Assembly: GCA_030838025.1 (NCBI GenBank)
Contig: JAUTXM010000183.1
Coordinates: 1-18,381 of the forward strand
DNA length: 18,381 nt
Direction of reading: 5' to 3'
DNA from: Acidimicrobiaceae bacterium
GTDB taxonomy: Bacteria; Actinomycetota; Acidimicrobiia; Acidimicrobiales; Palsa-688
Below are positions 1-5,761 of this stretch, piece by piece. Every line of letters begins with the position of its first letter. Within the stretch, counting starts at the first letter, position 1. The notes under the pieces are model-generated. The model ran no database searches, had not been told where the DNA came from, and saw only the letters and a list, made by a program, of their open reading frames with translations. Position numbers and translations under genes: made by a program.

Positions 1-829
1 CCACTCCTCCTTGGAGCAGCAGGAGGATCAGCAGGAGCTCGCCCCGGCGCATGACCTCGGCCGGTGCCCCGACGCGCACCATCCGCCACAAGGTCAGGAC
101 CGTCAGGCCGAGGAACAACAACACCGCAGCACTGTGGAAGCGGGCCACGTCGTGCAGTGACAGTTCGAGGCGCCTGGCCTTCGGGTCACCGCCGTGGGGC
201 CCGGTGGAGGTCACAACGGTGCCGAGGAAGATGGCGACGGCAGCCGACACGACGAGCAGGCGGCCCATGATCAGGTGCTCCGCGGGCACCAGCGGCGTGA
301 CCGGGCCTCTTGGCCTGACGCGGCCGAGGTCGTCGGGTGGCGCGTCCTCGAAACCTGCTCGGTGATAGAGCACGACTGCATCCCACAGGAGTAGCAGAGA
401 AAGCATGAAATGCGCCATGATGAACGGTGGGGCAAGGTTGTGGCGGACCGATTCGCCACCGAGCGCGATCTGACCGATCAAGCCCGCGACCAAGCCCCAC
501 GACAGCCAGCTGAGATCCCTCCGGCGGGGCCTGCGGACCGCGGATCCCAGGACGGCGGCGATCACGGCCAAGGAGACGGCAGCCGTGACCACCCGGTTTC
601 CGAACTCGATCACGGCGTGGTACTGCCACGGGGCGACCACGTGATTGCGCTCGCAGGTGGGCCAGTCGGGGCAACCCAGACCTGAGCCGGTCAGACGGAC
701 CGCGGCGCCGGTGACGATGATGAAACCGAGCGCCCACACACCGAAGAGGCACACCCGCCGGTAGGCCAGCGGTGAGAGCCGCAGGCTGCGCAGACGAGAG
801 AAGCGCCGGTTTTCGGCTGCCGGTTCCAC
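1..829 (-). CDS. ctaA: Heme A synthase, COX15/CtaA family (3' end off the left edge)
   Basis: This integral membrane enzyme oxidises the C-8 methyl of heme O to give heme A for the aa3/caa3 oxidase encoded downstream. Translating the minus strand from GTG 829 gives an uninterrupted frame of 276 codons that leaves the window. The motif GSGLGCPDWPTC, with its cysteine pair, lies in the first external loop. It is followed by an IEFGNR segment, then a helix with APPFIMAHFMLS, then SLHDVARFHSAA at the start of the second four-helix half. The start is fixed by an in-frame TGA directly before GTG 829; there is no Shine-Dalgarno, but a TAGCAT box lies 7 nt upstream. The gene diverges from ctaB, which makes its substrate. 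In many bacterial CtaA proteins the first heme-ligand motif is ExxHR, whereas here it reads EFGNR; from memory, actinobacterial homologues often share this. Family assignment is secure; the C terminus is not visible. Confidence 0.95.
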   Translation of the reverse strand, partial: MEPAAENRRFSRLRSLRLSPLAYRRVCLFGVWALGFIIVTGAAVRLTGSGLGCPDWPTCERNHVVAPWQYHAVIEFGNRVVTAAVSLAVIAAVLGSAVRRPRRRDLSWLSWGLVAGLIGQIALGGESVRHNLAPPFIMAHFMLSLLLLWDAVVLYHRAGFEDAPPDDLGRVRPRGPVTPLVPAEHLIMGRLLVVSAAVAIFLGTVVTSTGPHGGDPKARRLELSLHDVARFHSAAVLLFLGLTVLTLWRMVRVGAPAEVMRRGELLLILLLLQGGV

Positions 830-836
830 TCAGGTG

Positions 837-842
837 ATGCTA
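837..842 (-). promoter_or_regulatory. Candidate -10 box for leaderless ctaA mRNA
   Basis: On the minus strand TAGCAT stands 7 nt before the GTG at 829, the distance expected if transcription starts at or next to the start codon. No Shine-Dalgarno is present. The best -35 candidate (TGGTCG at 865-860, 17-nt spacer) is weak. Confidence 0.4.
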
Positions 843-936
843 CGACCGCCTGTCGGCGTCGACCAGACCACCAGGCCCGGCGCCCCGCTGCCCGGGTGCT
901 CCAGGACAGACGCCTGCACGCCTGGGAGTGCGCCGC

Positions 937-1087
937 CGCAGCCCCACCAGCACCGTGGCGACTGCGCCGTCGCAGGCCCTCCAGCGCCGCGGCGAGTGCG
1001 CTGCCGCAGGCCCACCAGCGCAGCGGCGACTGCGCCGCCGCAGGCCCGCCAACACCGCGGCGCAGGGTCGCCGCAGGCCCTTCTGGC
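937..1087. repeat. 34-bp degenerate tandem repeat, about 4.5 copies
   Basis: Units begin with CGCAG at 937, 971, 1005, 1039 and 1072, giving steps of 34, 34, 34 and 33 bp. The last copy decays after about 16 bp, and a fragment matching a unit's end precedes the first copy (about 925-936). In the first three units the 3' half forms a 6-bp stem around a 4-base loop: GTGGCG-ACTG-CGCCGT (955-970), GCGGCG-AGTG-CGCTGC (989-1004) and GCGGCG-ACTG-CGCCGC (1023-1038). As plus-strand RNA the differences are G-U wobbles, so pairing is kept. The array sits between the two divergent promoters. A binding-site array, a structured RNA or a neutral repeat are all possible. Confidence 0.75.
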
Positions 1088-1107
1088 TGCCCCCACGCCG
1101 CCCCGCT

Positions 1108-1137
1108 TTGTCGCCACTCGCCCGGTCGCCATATTGT
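1108..1137 (+). promoter_or_regulatory. Candidate promoter for ctaB and the cox genes
   Basis: TTGTCG at 1108-1113 and TATTGT at 1132-1137 are separated by 18 bp and resemble a housekeeping sigma-70 type -35/-10 pair (four of six matches each). Transcription would start around 1144-1146, at or next to an ATG at 1146. It is the most AT-rich spot of an otherwise very GC-rich gap. Confidence 0.45.
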
Positions 1138-1145
1138 CGGGCGTG

Positions 1146-1190
1146 ATGTCCCGATTCGTCTCTTGGCCCGAGTGGCACGCGTGGCCGTAA
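1146..1190 (+). CDS. Possible 14-aa leader peptide overlapping the ctaB start
   Basis: ATG 1146 lies 8 nt after the TATTGT box, where a leaderless transcript would begin. It opens a 14-codon frame reading MSRFVSWPEWHAWP and ending in TAA at 1188-1190. It contains three tryptophans. The frame differs from ctaB and overlaps the likely ctaB start at GTG 1181, so translation of the peptide could couple to ctaB. No homologue is recognised and a frame this short can arise by chance. Confidence 0.22.
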   Translation: MSRFVSWPEWHAWP

Positions 1191-2095
1191 GCGCCGCTCG
1201 CATACCTGTGATCGCGGATCTTTCGGTCCTCGACAAGGTCAAGGCGTATGTCTCTCTCACCAAGCCTCGCATCATCGAGCTGCTGCTTGTTACGACCGTG
1301 CCGACCATGGTCCTGGCGGCTCGCGGCCTCCCGAGCGGCTGGCTCATCCTCGAAACCCTGATCGGCGGCACCTTGGCCGCCGGCGGCGCCAACGCCATCA
1401 ACATGTACATCGATCGCGACATCGACGCGATCATGCACCGGACCTCCCGCCGGCCCCTCGTGACCGGCGCCGTCACCCCGCAGGCGGCCCTCGCCTTCGC
1501 CGTGGCGCTCGAGCTGACCGCCTTCATCGAGCTGGCCCTCCTGGTCAACCTCATCTCCGCCGTCCTGGCCGTGGCCGCGACCTTGTTCTACGTCTTCATC
1601 TACAGCCTTTGGTTGAAGCGGACCTCGATGCAGAACATCGTGATCGGTGGCGCCGCGGGCGCGGTGCCCGTGCTGGTGGGATGGACCGCGGTGCGAGGGT
1701 CCCTGAGCCTGGCGCCGATCGTGCTGTTCCTCGTCATCTTCGTGTGGACCCCGCCCCACTTCTGGGCGCTGGCCATCCGCTACCGCTCCGACTACGTGGC
1801 GGCCGAGGTGCCGATGCTCCCCGCTGTCATGTCGCTCGAAGCGACGGCCCGGCGCATTGTCGCCTACACGGTGGTGCTCTGGGCGACAACGTTGCTGTTC
1901 GGCGCCGTCGGCGGCGTCGGTGTTGTCTACTGGGCCGCCGCCGTCGTCCTCGGTGGCGTCTTCCTTGCTTACGCCCTGCGGCTGTACCGGGAGCGCACCG
2001 AGGCGCGGGCCATGCAGCTGTTCGGCTGGTCCATCACCTACGTGACTCTGTTGTTCGCTGCCATCGCCATCGATCAGTTGGTCCACCATGGGTAG
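1181..2095 (+). CDS. ctaB: Protoheme IX farnesyltransferase (heme O synthase)
   Basis: This polytopic UbiA-superfamily prenyltransferase transfers a farnesyl group to heme B, giving heme O, the substrate of CtaA. From GTG 1181 the product is 304 aa, normal for the family. Near the N terminus is SLTKPRIIELLLVTTVP. The first Asp-rich prenyl-diphosphate site is NAINMYIDRDIDAIMHRTSR at residues 71-90 (N71, N74, D78, D82), followed by RPLVTG. The second conserved loop is YRSDYVAAEVPMLP (201-214) after VWTPPHFWALAIR. Hydrophobic segments fill the rest. The frame is open far upstream through the tandem repeat, so the start is uncertain: GTG 1172, 1181 and 1208 are all in frame and none has a clear ribosome binding site. 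I chose 1181 because it gives a normal N-terminal length. It is the first certain gene of the rightward oxidase cluster. Confidence 0.95.
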   Translation: MAVSAARIPVIADLSVLDKVKAYVSLTKPRIIELLLVTTVPTMVLAARGLPSGWLILETLIGGTLAAGGANAINMYIDRDIDAIMHRTSRRPLVTGAVTPQAALAFAVALELTAFIELALLVNLISAVLAVAATLFYVFIYSLWLKRTSMQNIVIGGAAGAVPVLVGWTAVRGSLSLAPIVLFLVIFVWTPPHFWALAIRYRSDYVAAEVPMLPAVMSLEATARRIVAYTVVLWATTLLFGAVGGVGVVYWAAAVVLGGVFLAYALRLYRERTEARAMQLFGWSITYVTLLFAAIAIDQLVHHG

Positions 2096-2302
2096 TACCG
2101 CGCACCCGAGCCCGGCGGCCCGCCCCAGCCCCCCGCCCGACCGGTCCGACCCACCCGACCCACGCGACCAGCCCGCTGGACCCGCCGGCGCCCGCCCGGC
2201 GCCCGACCGGCCCGATTTGCAGCGTCGATTTCTCGACCGCCGGGTGGCGCTGTGTAGAGTCCCCCCGCCCATTCCCATGACCACCGGAGGGTCCGGACGG
2301 CG
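2096..2302. other. C-rich spacer between ctaB and the subunit I paralog
   Basis: The first 120 bases are strongly C-rich on the plus strand, with short repeats such as GCCCGACCGG at 2135-2144 and 2201-2210 and a GGCGCC-cgccc-GGCGCC hairpin at 2187-2203 that has no T tract. A weak promoter-like pair, TCGACC (2233-2238) and TAGAGT (2255-2260) with a 16-bp spacer, follows. A Shine-Dalgarno GGAGG at 2286-2290 precedes ATG 2303. The gap suggests that the downstream genes may have their own promoter. Confidence 0.4.
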
Positions 2303-4078
2303 ATGACGGTCCTCCAAGAACGCCCGGATGTCGAGCCCGCGGTCCGCGCCCAAACAGCGACTGCGCCCCCCGCGGTCCCCGCCGACGCCTGGGTGAACAC
2401 CTCGGATCACAAGCGCCTGGGCCTGCTGTTCATCTACGCCGCCCTGTTCTTCCTCGTCGCCAGCGGCCTCTCGGCCCTGGTGATCGGCGCCCAGCAGGCC
2501 TCGCCCAGCCTGGGCCTCGCAGTCAGCCGGTTCGATCGCCTCTACGGCTTGCATTCACAAAGCGGCATCCTGCTCTTCCTCACCGCCATCTGGATCGGGC
2601 TGGCGACCTACGTCGTGCCCTTGCAGGTCGGCGCCGGCCGCTTGGCCCTTCCCCGCCTCTCGGCCATGGGCTTTTGGACCTACCTGATCGGTGGCGCAAC
2701 CCTCCTCGTCAGTTACCTCACGGGACAGGTCAACGGCCTCGGTATCACCCAGTCGAGCCCGCTCGCCCCCATCCCAGGGGGCGCCGACAGCGCCACCCTG
2801 CTGTGGATCGTCAGCCTGGGAATGATCGCCGTGGGCTTCCTCTTCGCCTCTGCCTCGCTCCTCGTGACCGTGGCCGGATTGCGTACTGACGGCATGACGG
2901 TCCTGCGCGTCCCGGCCTTCAGCTGGGCCACGCTCGTTGCCAGCGTGGTCACGATGGTCGCCACGCCGGTCTTCCTCGGCGGACTGGTACTGCTCGGCAT
3001 CGACCAGCGCTTCGGCGGCCATCTGCTGGCGTCGACCACCCCCGGCAGCCTGGGCATCTGGCAGCGCGCCCTGTGGCTCTACGGCCGGCCCGACCTGTAC
3101 CTGCTGACGGTCCTCGCCCTGGGCGCCGCCAGCGACATCGTCGCCACCCATGCCCGGCGCCCACTGCTCGAACACCGGGTGGCGCTGATCATGCTGGCGC
3201 TCCTCGGCGCCCTGAGCCTCGGCTCCTGGGTCTCCAACGCCCGCACGACGCATGCAGTCGTCGTTCCGACCTACACGGCGCTGATGGCTGGCGTGGTCAT
3301 CCCGCTCGGGATCACCGTGTTGATGTGGCTGGGCACCGCGGCCAAGGGTCGCCCGCACTTCCACGTCAGCCTGCTGTTCGTGGCGGGCGCCATCGGGCTG
3401 TGGGTCATCGGCGCCGCCAACGCCCTCGGCGCCGCTCTGCACCACGTCGATGGCATCGGGGGCACCAGCTCATGGATCGCGGGCAACGTCCACACCGTTG
3501 TCGTCGGCCCTCCGACGCTCATCGCGGTCGGCGCCATCTATCACTGGGCTCCCAAGATGTGGGGCCGGCCGCTTCGTCCGGCGGCGGGCGGCCTGGTCGC
3601 CCTCACCCTCTTCGGCGGCTTCGCGGCGACCGGGCTGGCCTATTACTTCCTCGGCTACAACGGTGTTCCCCTCGGCCAGACGGCCGACATCACCTCGTAC
3701 CAGAAGGGGCTCTACGCCTTGGCCGAGATCGGCGGTGTCGTGGTCGTGCTCGGCGTGCTCATCCTGCTGGCTGATCTGGTGATGGCCGCCGGGCCCCGAC
3801 GCGACACGAGCGGGACCGCCGCCGACGACCCGTACCAGGGCCTCACCCTGGAGTGGGCCACGTCCTCGCCGCCCCCGCCCTGGGGTTTCGACAGCGTACC
3901 TGAGGTCCGCTCGGCGGCCCCGCTGTACTACCTCCGCCACGTCGCCGACGGCATGAGCCCCGGCAGCATGAGCCCCGGTAGCGGCAGCCCCGGCAGCGGC
4001 AACCCCGGCAGCCCCGGCAGCGGCAGCCCCGCTGACGCCTCGGCCGCTGCCATCACCGCCCGGGCCGGCCGACCATGA
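2303..4078 (+). CDS. Divergent cytochrome c oxidase subunit I paralog lacking the CuB/heme a3 site
   Basis: This 591-aa, 12-helix protein is clearly homologous to CtaD. WVNTSDHKRLG (30-40) matches WVTTVDHKRLG of CtaD, YVVPLQVGA (103-111) matches YLVPLQIGA, GAIYHWAPKMWGR (410-422) matches GAIYYWFPKAFGR, and the tail TLEWATSSPPPPWGF (515-529) matches the CtaD tail. Both low-spin heme ligands remain: H84 (H102 in R. sphaeroides aa3) and H397 (H421). The oxygen-reducing centre is gone. The CuB histidine of GHPEVY is R262 in GRPDLY (Y266 remains), the CuB His-His pair is S311-N312, and the heme a3 histidine is N395. The D-channel Asp is R113, the K-channel Lys is T338 and the heme-propionate Arg pair is missing. 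It therefore should not reduce oxygen; it may be a heme-bearing electron-transfer or accessory subunit. The frame is intact with no sign of decay, and the stop overlaps the next start (ATGA). Automated annotation would probably call it plain subunit I. Confidence 0.9.
   Translation: MTVLQERPDVEPAVRAQTATAPPAVPADAWVNTSDHKRLGLLFIYAALFFLVASGLSALVIGAQQASPSLGLAVSRFDRLYGLHSQSGILLFLTAIWIGLATYVVPLQVGAGRLALPRLSAMGFWTYLIGGATLLVSYLTGQVNGLGITQSSPLAPIPGGADSATLLWIVSLGMIAVGFLFASASLLVTVAGLRTDGMTVLRVPAFSWATLVASVVTMVATPVFLGGLVLLGIDQRFGGHLLASTTPGSLGIWQRALWLYGRPDLYLLTVLALGAASDIVATHARRPLLEHRVALIMLALLGALSLGSWVSNARTTHAVVVPTYTALMAGVVIPLGITVLMWLGTAAKGRPHFHVSLLFVAGAIGLWVIGAANALGAALHHVDGIGGTSSWIAGNVHTVVVGPPTLIAVGAIYHWAPKMWGRPLRPAAGGLVALTLFGGFAATGLAYYFLGYNGVPLGQTADITSYQKGLYALAEIGGVVVVLGVLILLADLVMAAGPRRDTSGTAADDPYQGLTLEWATSSPPPPWGFDSVPEVRSAAPLYYLRHVADGMSPGSMSPGSGSPGSGNPGSPGSGSPADASAAAITARAGRP
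3953..4033 (+). repeat. 15-bp coding tandem repeat, Gly-Ser-Pro-rich tail of the subunit I paralog
   Basis: Four consecutive 15-bp units (3953-3967, 3968-3982, 3983-3997, 3998-4012) encode MSPGS, MSPGS, GSPGS and GNPGS. A partial unit PGS and then GSPAD follow. The tail lies after the conserved TLEW motif, on the predicted cytoplasmic side, and is absent from the canonical CtaD. It is probably a flexible low-complexity tail prone to slippage. Confidence 0.85.
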
Positions 4079-4704
4079 CCACCACGACCGTACCCACCGC
4101 ACCCACCGCGGCCAACCCGAGCCAGCTGGCCCTTCCGTCGGGCCAGCGGCCCCGGCCCCGCAACCTGCTCAACATCGGTGTCCTCGTCGTCGTCACCGGC
4201 GGCGTGGCCCTCTTCACCACCCTGATCGCGGCCTACGTGAGCATCGGCCACGCCGCCAAGGCGTGGCCACCGGGCGGGGTCACCCTCGACGTCTACACCG
4301 GCAACATGCTGGCCATCACCGCCCTCATGAGTGCCGTCACGGTCGAATGGGCCTCCTATGCCGTGAAAAAGGGGGATCCGGCCCAGGGCACGTGGGGCCT
4401 CCTCCTGACCGCCGGCTTCGGCGCGGGATTCCTGTTGCTGCTGTGGCAGCTGGGAAGCAAGATCGGCTTCGGCCCCGGCAGCGCCAAGATCGGGCCCTTC
4501 GCGGTCGTCTTCTTCGCCATGTTGGCCTCGTCGGGCGCGGTCACCCTGCTCGGGATCTTCGCCCTGCTCATGGTGCTGGCCCGGGTGCTGGGCCACCAGA
4601 TGACCGACACCAACTCGGAGATGCTGCGCGCGGTCGCCTGGTACTGGGATTTCGTCGTTGTCGCGTGGCTGGCCGTCTTCAGCGCCGTGTGGCTGTTCAC
4701 CTAG
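4075..4704 (+). CDS. Divergent cytochrome c oxidase subunit III-like membrane protein
   Basis: This 209-aa protein has five hydrophobic segments (roughly 32-53, 75-95, 106-125, 138-163 and 187-208). The C-terminal segment AWYWDFVVVAWLAVFSAVWL aligns with LYWHFVDVVWIVIFTVVYLI of the canonical CtaE in this locus, which is the main evidence for homology. Canonical features are missing: the conserved Glu of helix 1 (FLGSEC in CtaE) has no counterpart in NIGVLVVVTGGVALFTTLIA, the TGFHGxHV motif is absent, and WHFVD has become WDFVV. ATG 4075 overlaps the stop of the subunit I paralog, implying translational coupling and a joint complex. The N terminus is a Thr/Pro-rich tail of about 30 residues. 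I infer that it is the partner of the degenerate subunit I; its function is unknown. Confidence 0.8.
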   Translation: MTTTTVPTAPTAANPSQLALPSGQRPRPRNLLNIGVLVVVTGGVALFTTLIAAYVSIGHAAKAWPPGGVTLDVYTGNMLAITALMSAVTVEWASYAVKKGDPAQGTWGLLLTAGFGAGFLLLLWQLGSKIGFGPGSAKIGPFAVVFFAMLASSGAVTLLGIFALLMVLARVLGHQMTDTNSEMLRAVAWYWDFVVVAWLAVFSAVWLFT

Positions 4705-4723
4705 GAGAGGGAGGAGGGGCCCA

Positions 4724-5761
4724 ATGTTCAACACCGTCGCCAAGATCGAGCTAGGGCTGGCCTTCGCCGCCCTCGTCATGGCCGTGGCCGCCGCCGTCGT
4801 CGACAGCGACCCCGGCGCCTTCGTGCTGATCTTCGGTGTGTGCATCGCCATCGCCCTTTCGGGCCTGGCCCTCACCGGATCCGGCTTCACCGACCGGGCG
4901 CCACGTTATGCCTCGCCCCAGGACGCCCCGCCGGTCCAGATGGTGAGCGTGGGCCGCAGCCAGGCCGCCAAGCCGTCACCGTGGCCCCTCGCCGGGGCGG
5001 CCGCCCTGGGCATCGTCGGGATCGGCCTCGCCGTGGGCCACACCCTCGTCGAGGTGGGCCTGGTGTGGGGCGTGCTGGCCGCCGCCGGCTGGCTGAGCCA
5101 GGCGTGGCGGGCGGACCCGAGCTTCTCGCGCCGGGAGGGCGCCCGCGTTTCCACCCGGCTGCTCTCGCCCGTCGGCCTGCCGCTCACTGCCGTGTTTCTC
5201 ATCGGCGTGATCGTGATCAGCATCTCCCGCCTCCTGCTCACCTTGTCCAGGACCGGATCGATCATTGCTGCCTTTCTCCTGGCGTTGGGCCTGCTCGTCG
5301 CCTTCTTCATGCTGGCGGCCCGGCCCCATCTCGGCCGCAACAGCCTCGTCTTCCTCGGTACCTGCGCCGTCGTCGCGGTCGTGAGCCTGGGCAGCGTGAG
5401 CGCCGCCAACGGCTACCGGACATTCGAACACCACGAGACCGGGGAACAACCACCGTTCACGGTCGTGGCCCAAGGCACGGCGTTCAAGGAGAAAACCATC
5501 ACCGTGACGGCCGGGGAACTCGCGACCATCCAGTTCAAGAACCTCGATCCCGTGTACCACAACGTTGCCGTGTACAGCGACAGTGGGAACCCGTTCTGGA
5601 ACGGCGAGCCGATCAAGGGCGTCAACAAGATCACCTACACCCACACCTTCGACCTGCCCCCGGGGACCTACACGTTCCGGTGCGACTTCCACCCCAGCTC
5701 GATGGTCGGCCAGTTCGTGGTCGAGGCGAAGCCGTCAACGGCGGGGACGGCCGCGCCATGA
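4724..5761 (+). CDS. Multi-spanning membrane protein with C-terminal cupredoxin (type 1 copper) domain
   Basis: The product is 345 aa. Residues 1-230 contain about six hydrophobic segments (roughly 9-26, 31-51, 89-108, 110-125, 151-172, 179-198 and 208-226, some weak). Residues 245-335 form a plastocyanin-like domain with the expected copper ligands: H279 in YHNVAVY, then C320, H323 and M327 in CDFHPSSMVGQF. The domain should face the outside, where it could carry one electron or chaperone copper for CuA/CuB. ATG 4724 is preceded by a strong purine-rich Shine-Dalgarno (4703-4719, GGAGAGGGAGGAGG core); a longer in-frame extension back to 4658 would overlap the previous gene and is less likely. 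The stop overlaps the start of ctaC (ATGA). Its position between the degenerate subunit I/III pair and the oxidase suggests an electron-transfer role in one of them. Confidence 0.85.
   Translation: MFNTVAKIELGLAFAALVMAVAAAVVDSDPGAFVLIFGVCIAIALSGLALTGSGFTDRAPRYASPQDAPPVQMVSVGRSQAAKPSPWPLAGAAALGIVGIGLAVGHTLVEVGLVWGVLAAAGWLSQAWRADPSFSRREGARVSTRLLSPVGLPLTAVFLIGVIVISISRLLLTLSRTGSIIAAFLLALGLLVAFFMLAARPHLGRNSLVFLGTCAVVAVVSLGSVSAANGYRTFEHHETGEQPPFTVVAQGTAFKEKTITVTAGELATIQFKNLDPVYHNVAVYSDSGNPFWNGEPIKGVNKITYTHTFDLPPGTYTFRCDFHPSSMVGQFVVEAKPSTAGTAAP

Larger units (their letters stand above)
830..1180. other. Divergent ctaA-ctaB intergenic region
   Basis: This 351-bp gap separates two genes of the same pathway read in opposite directions. 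It holds a ctaA -10 candidate at 837-842, a GC-rich 34-bp tandem repeat at 937-1087, a candidate ctaB promoter at 1108-1137 and a 14-codon ORF from 1146. Open frames run through the repeat in several phases because a 34-bp period rotates the frame and the composition lacks stops; I do not regard them as genes. Confidence 0.6.

Noticed and set aside
896..1180. N-terminal extension of ctaB through the 34-bp repeat
   Set aside because: The extension only translates the tandem repeat, resembles no prenyltransferase N terminus, and lies upstream of the likely promoter.
2187..2203. GGCGCC hairpin as a ctaB terminator
   Set aside because: It has only a 6-bp stem made of a self-palindromic word in a C-rich tract with no T run; such stems are common by chance at this composition.
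2088..2306. 72-codon proline-rich frame ending in an ATGA overlap with the subunit I paralog
   Set aside because: It starts inside ctaB without a ribosome binding site, and the composition follows the C-rich spacer. The overlap at the end is suggestive but not enough.
830..2554. Long minus-strand open frame of 574 codons across the ctaA-ctaB gap, ctaB and the start of the subunit I paralog
   Set aside because: It is antisense to clear genes, has an Asp/Gly/His-rich low-complexity product typical of reverse frames of high-GC genes, and shows no family resemblance.
2303..4078. The subunit I paralog as a decaying pseudogene
   Set aside because: The 591-codon frame is intact with strong hydrophobic periodicity, conserved flanking motifs and translational coupling to the next gene; the substitutions are confined to the catalytic and proton-channel sites.
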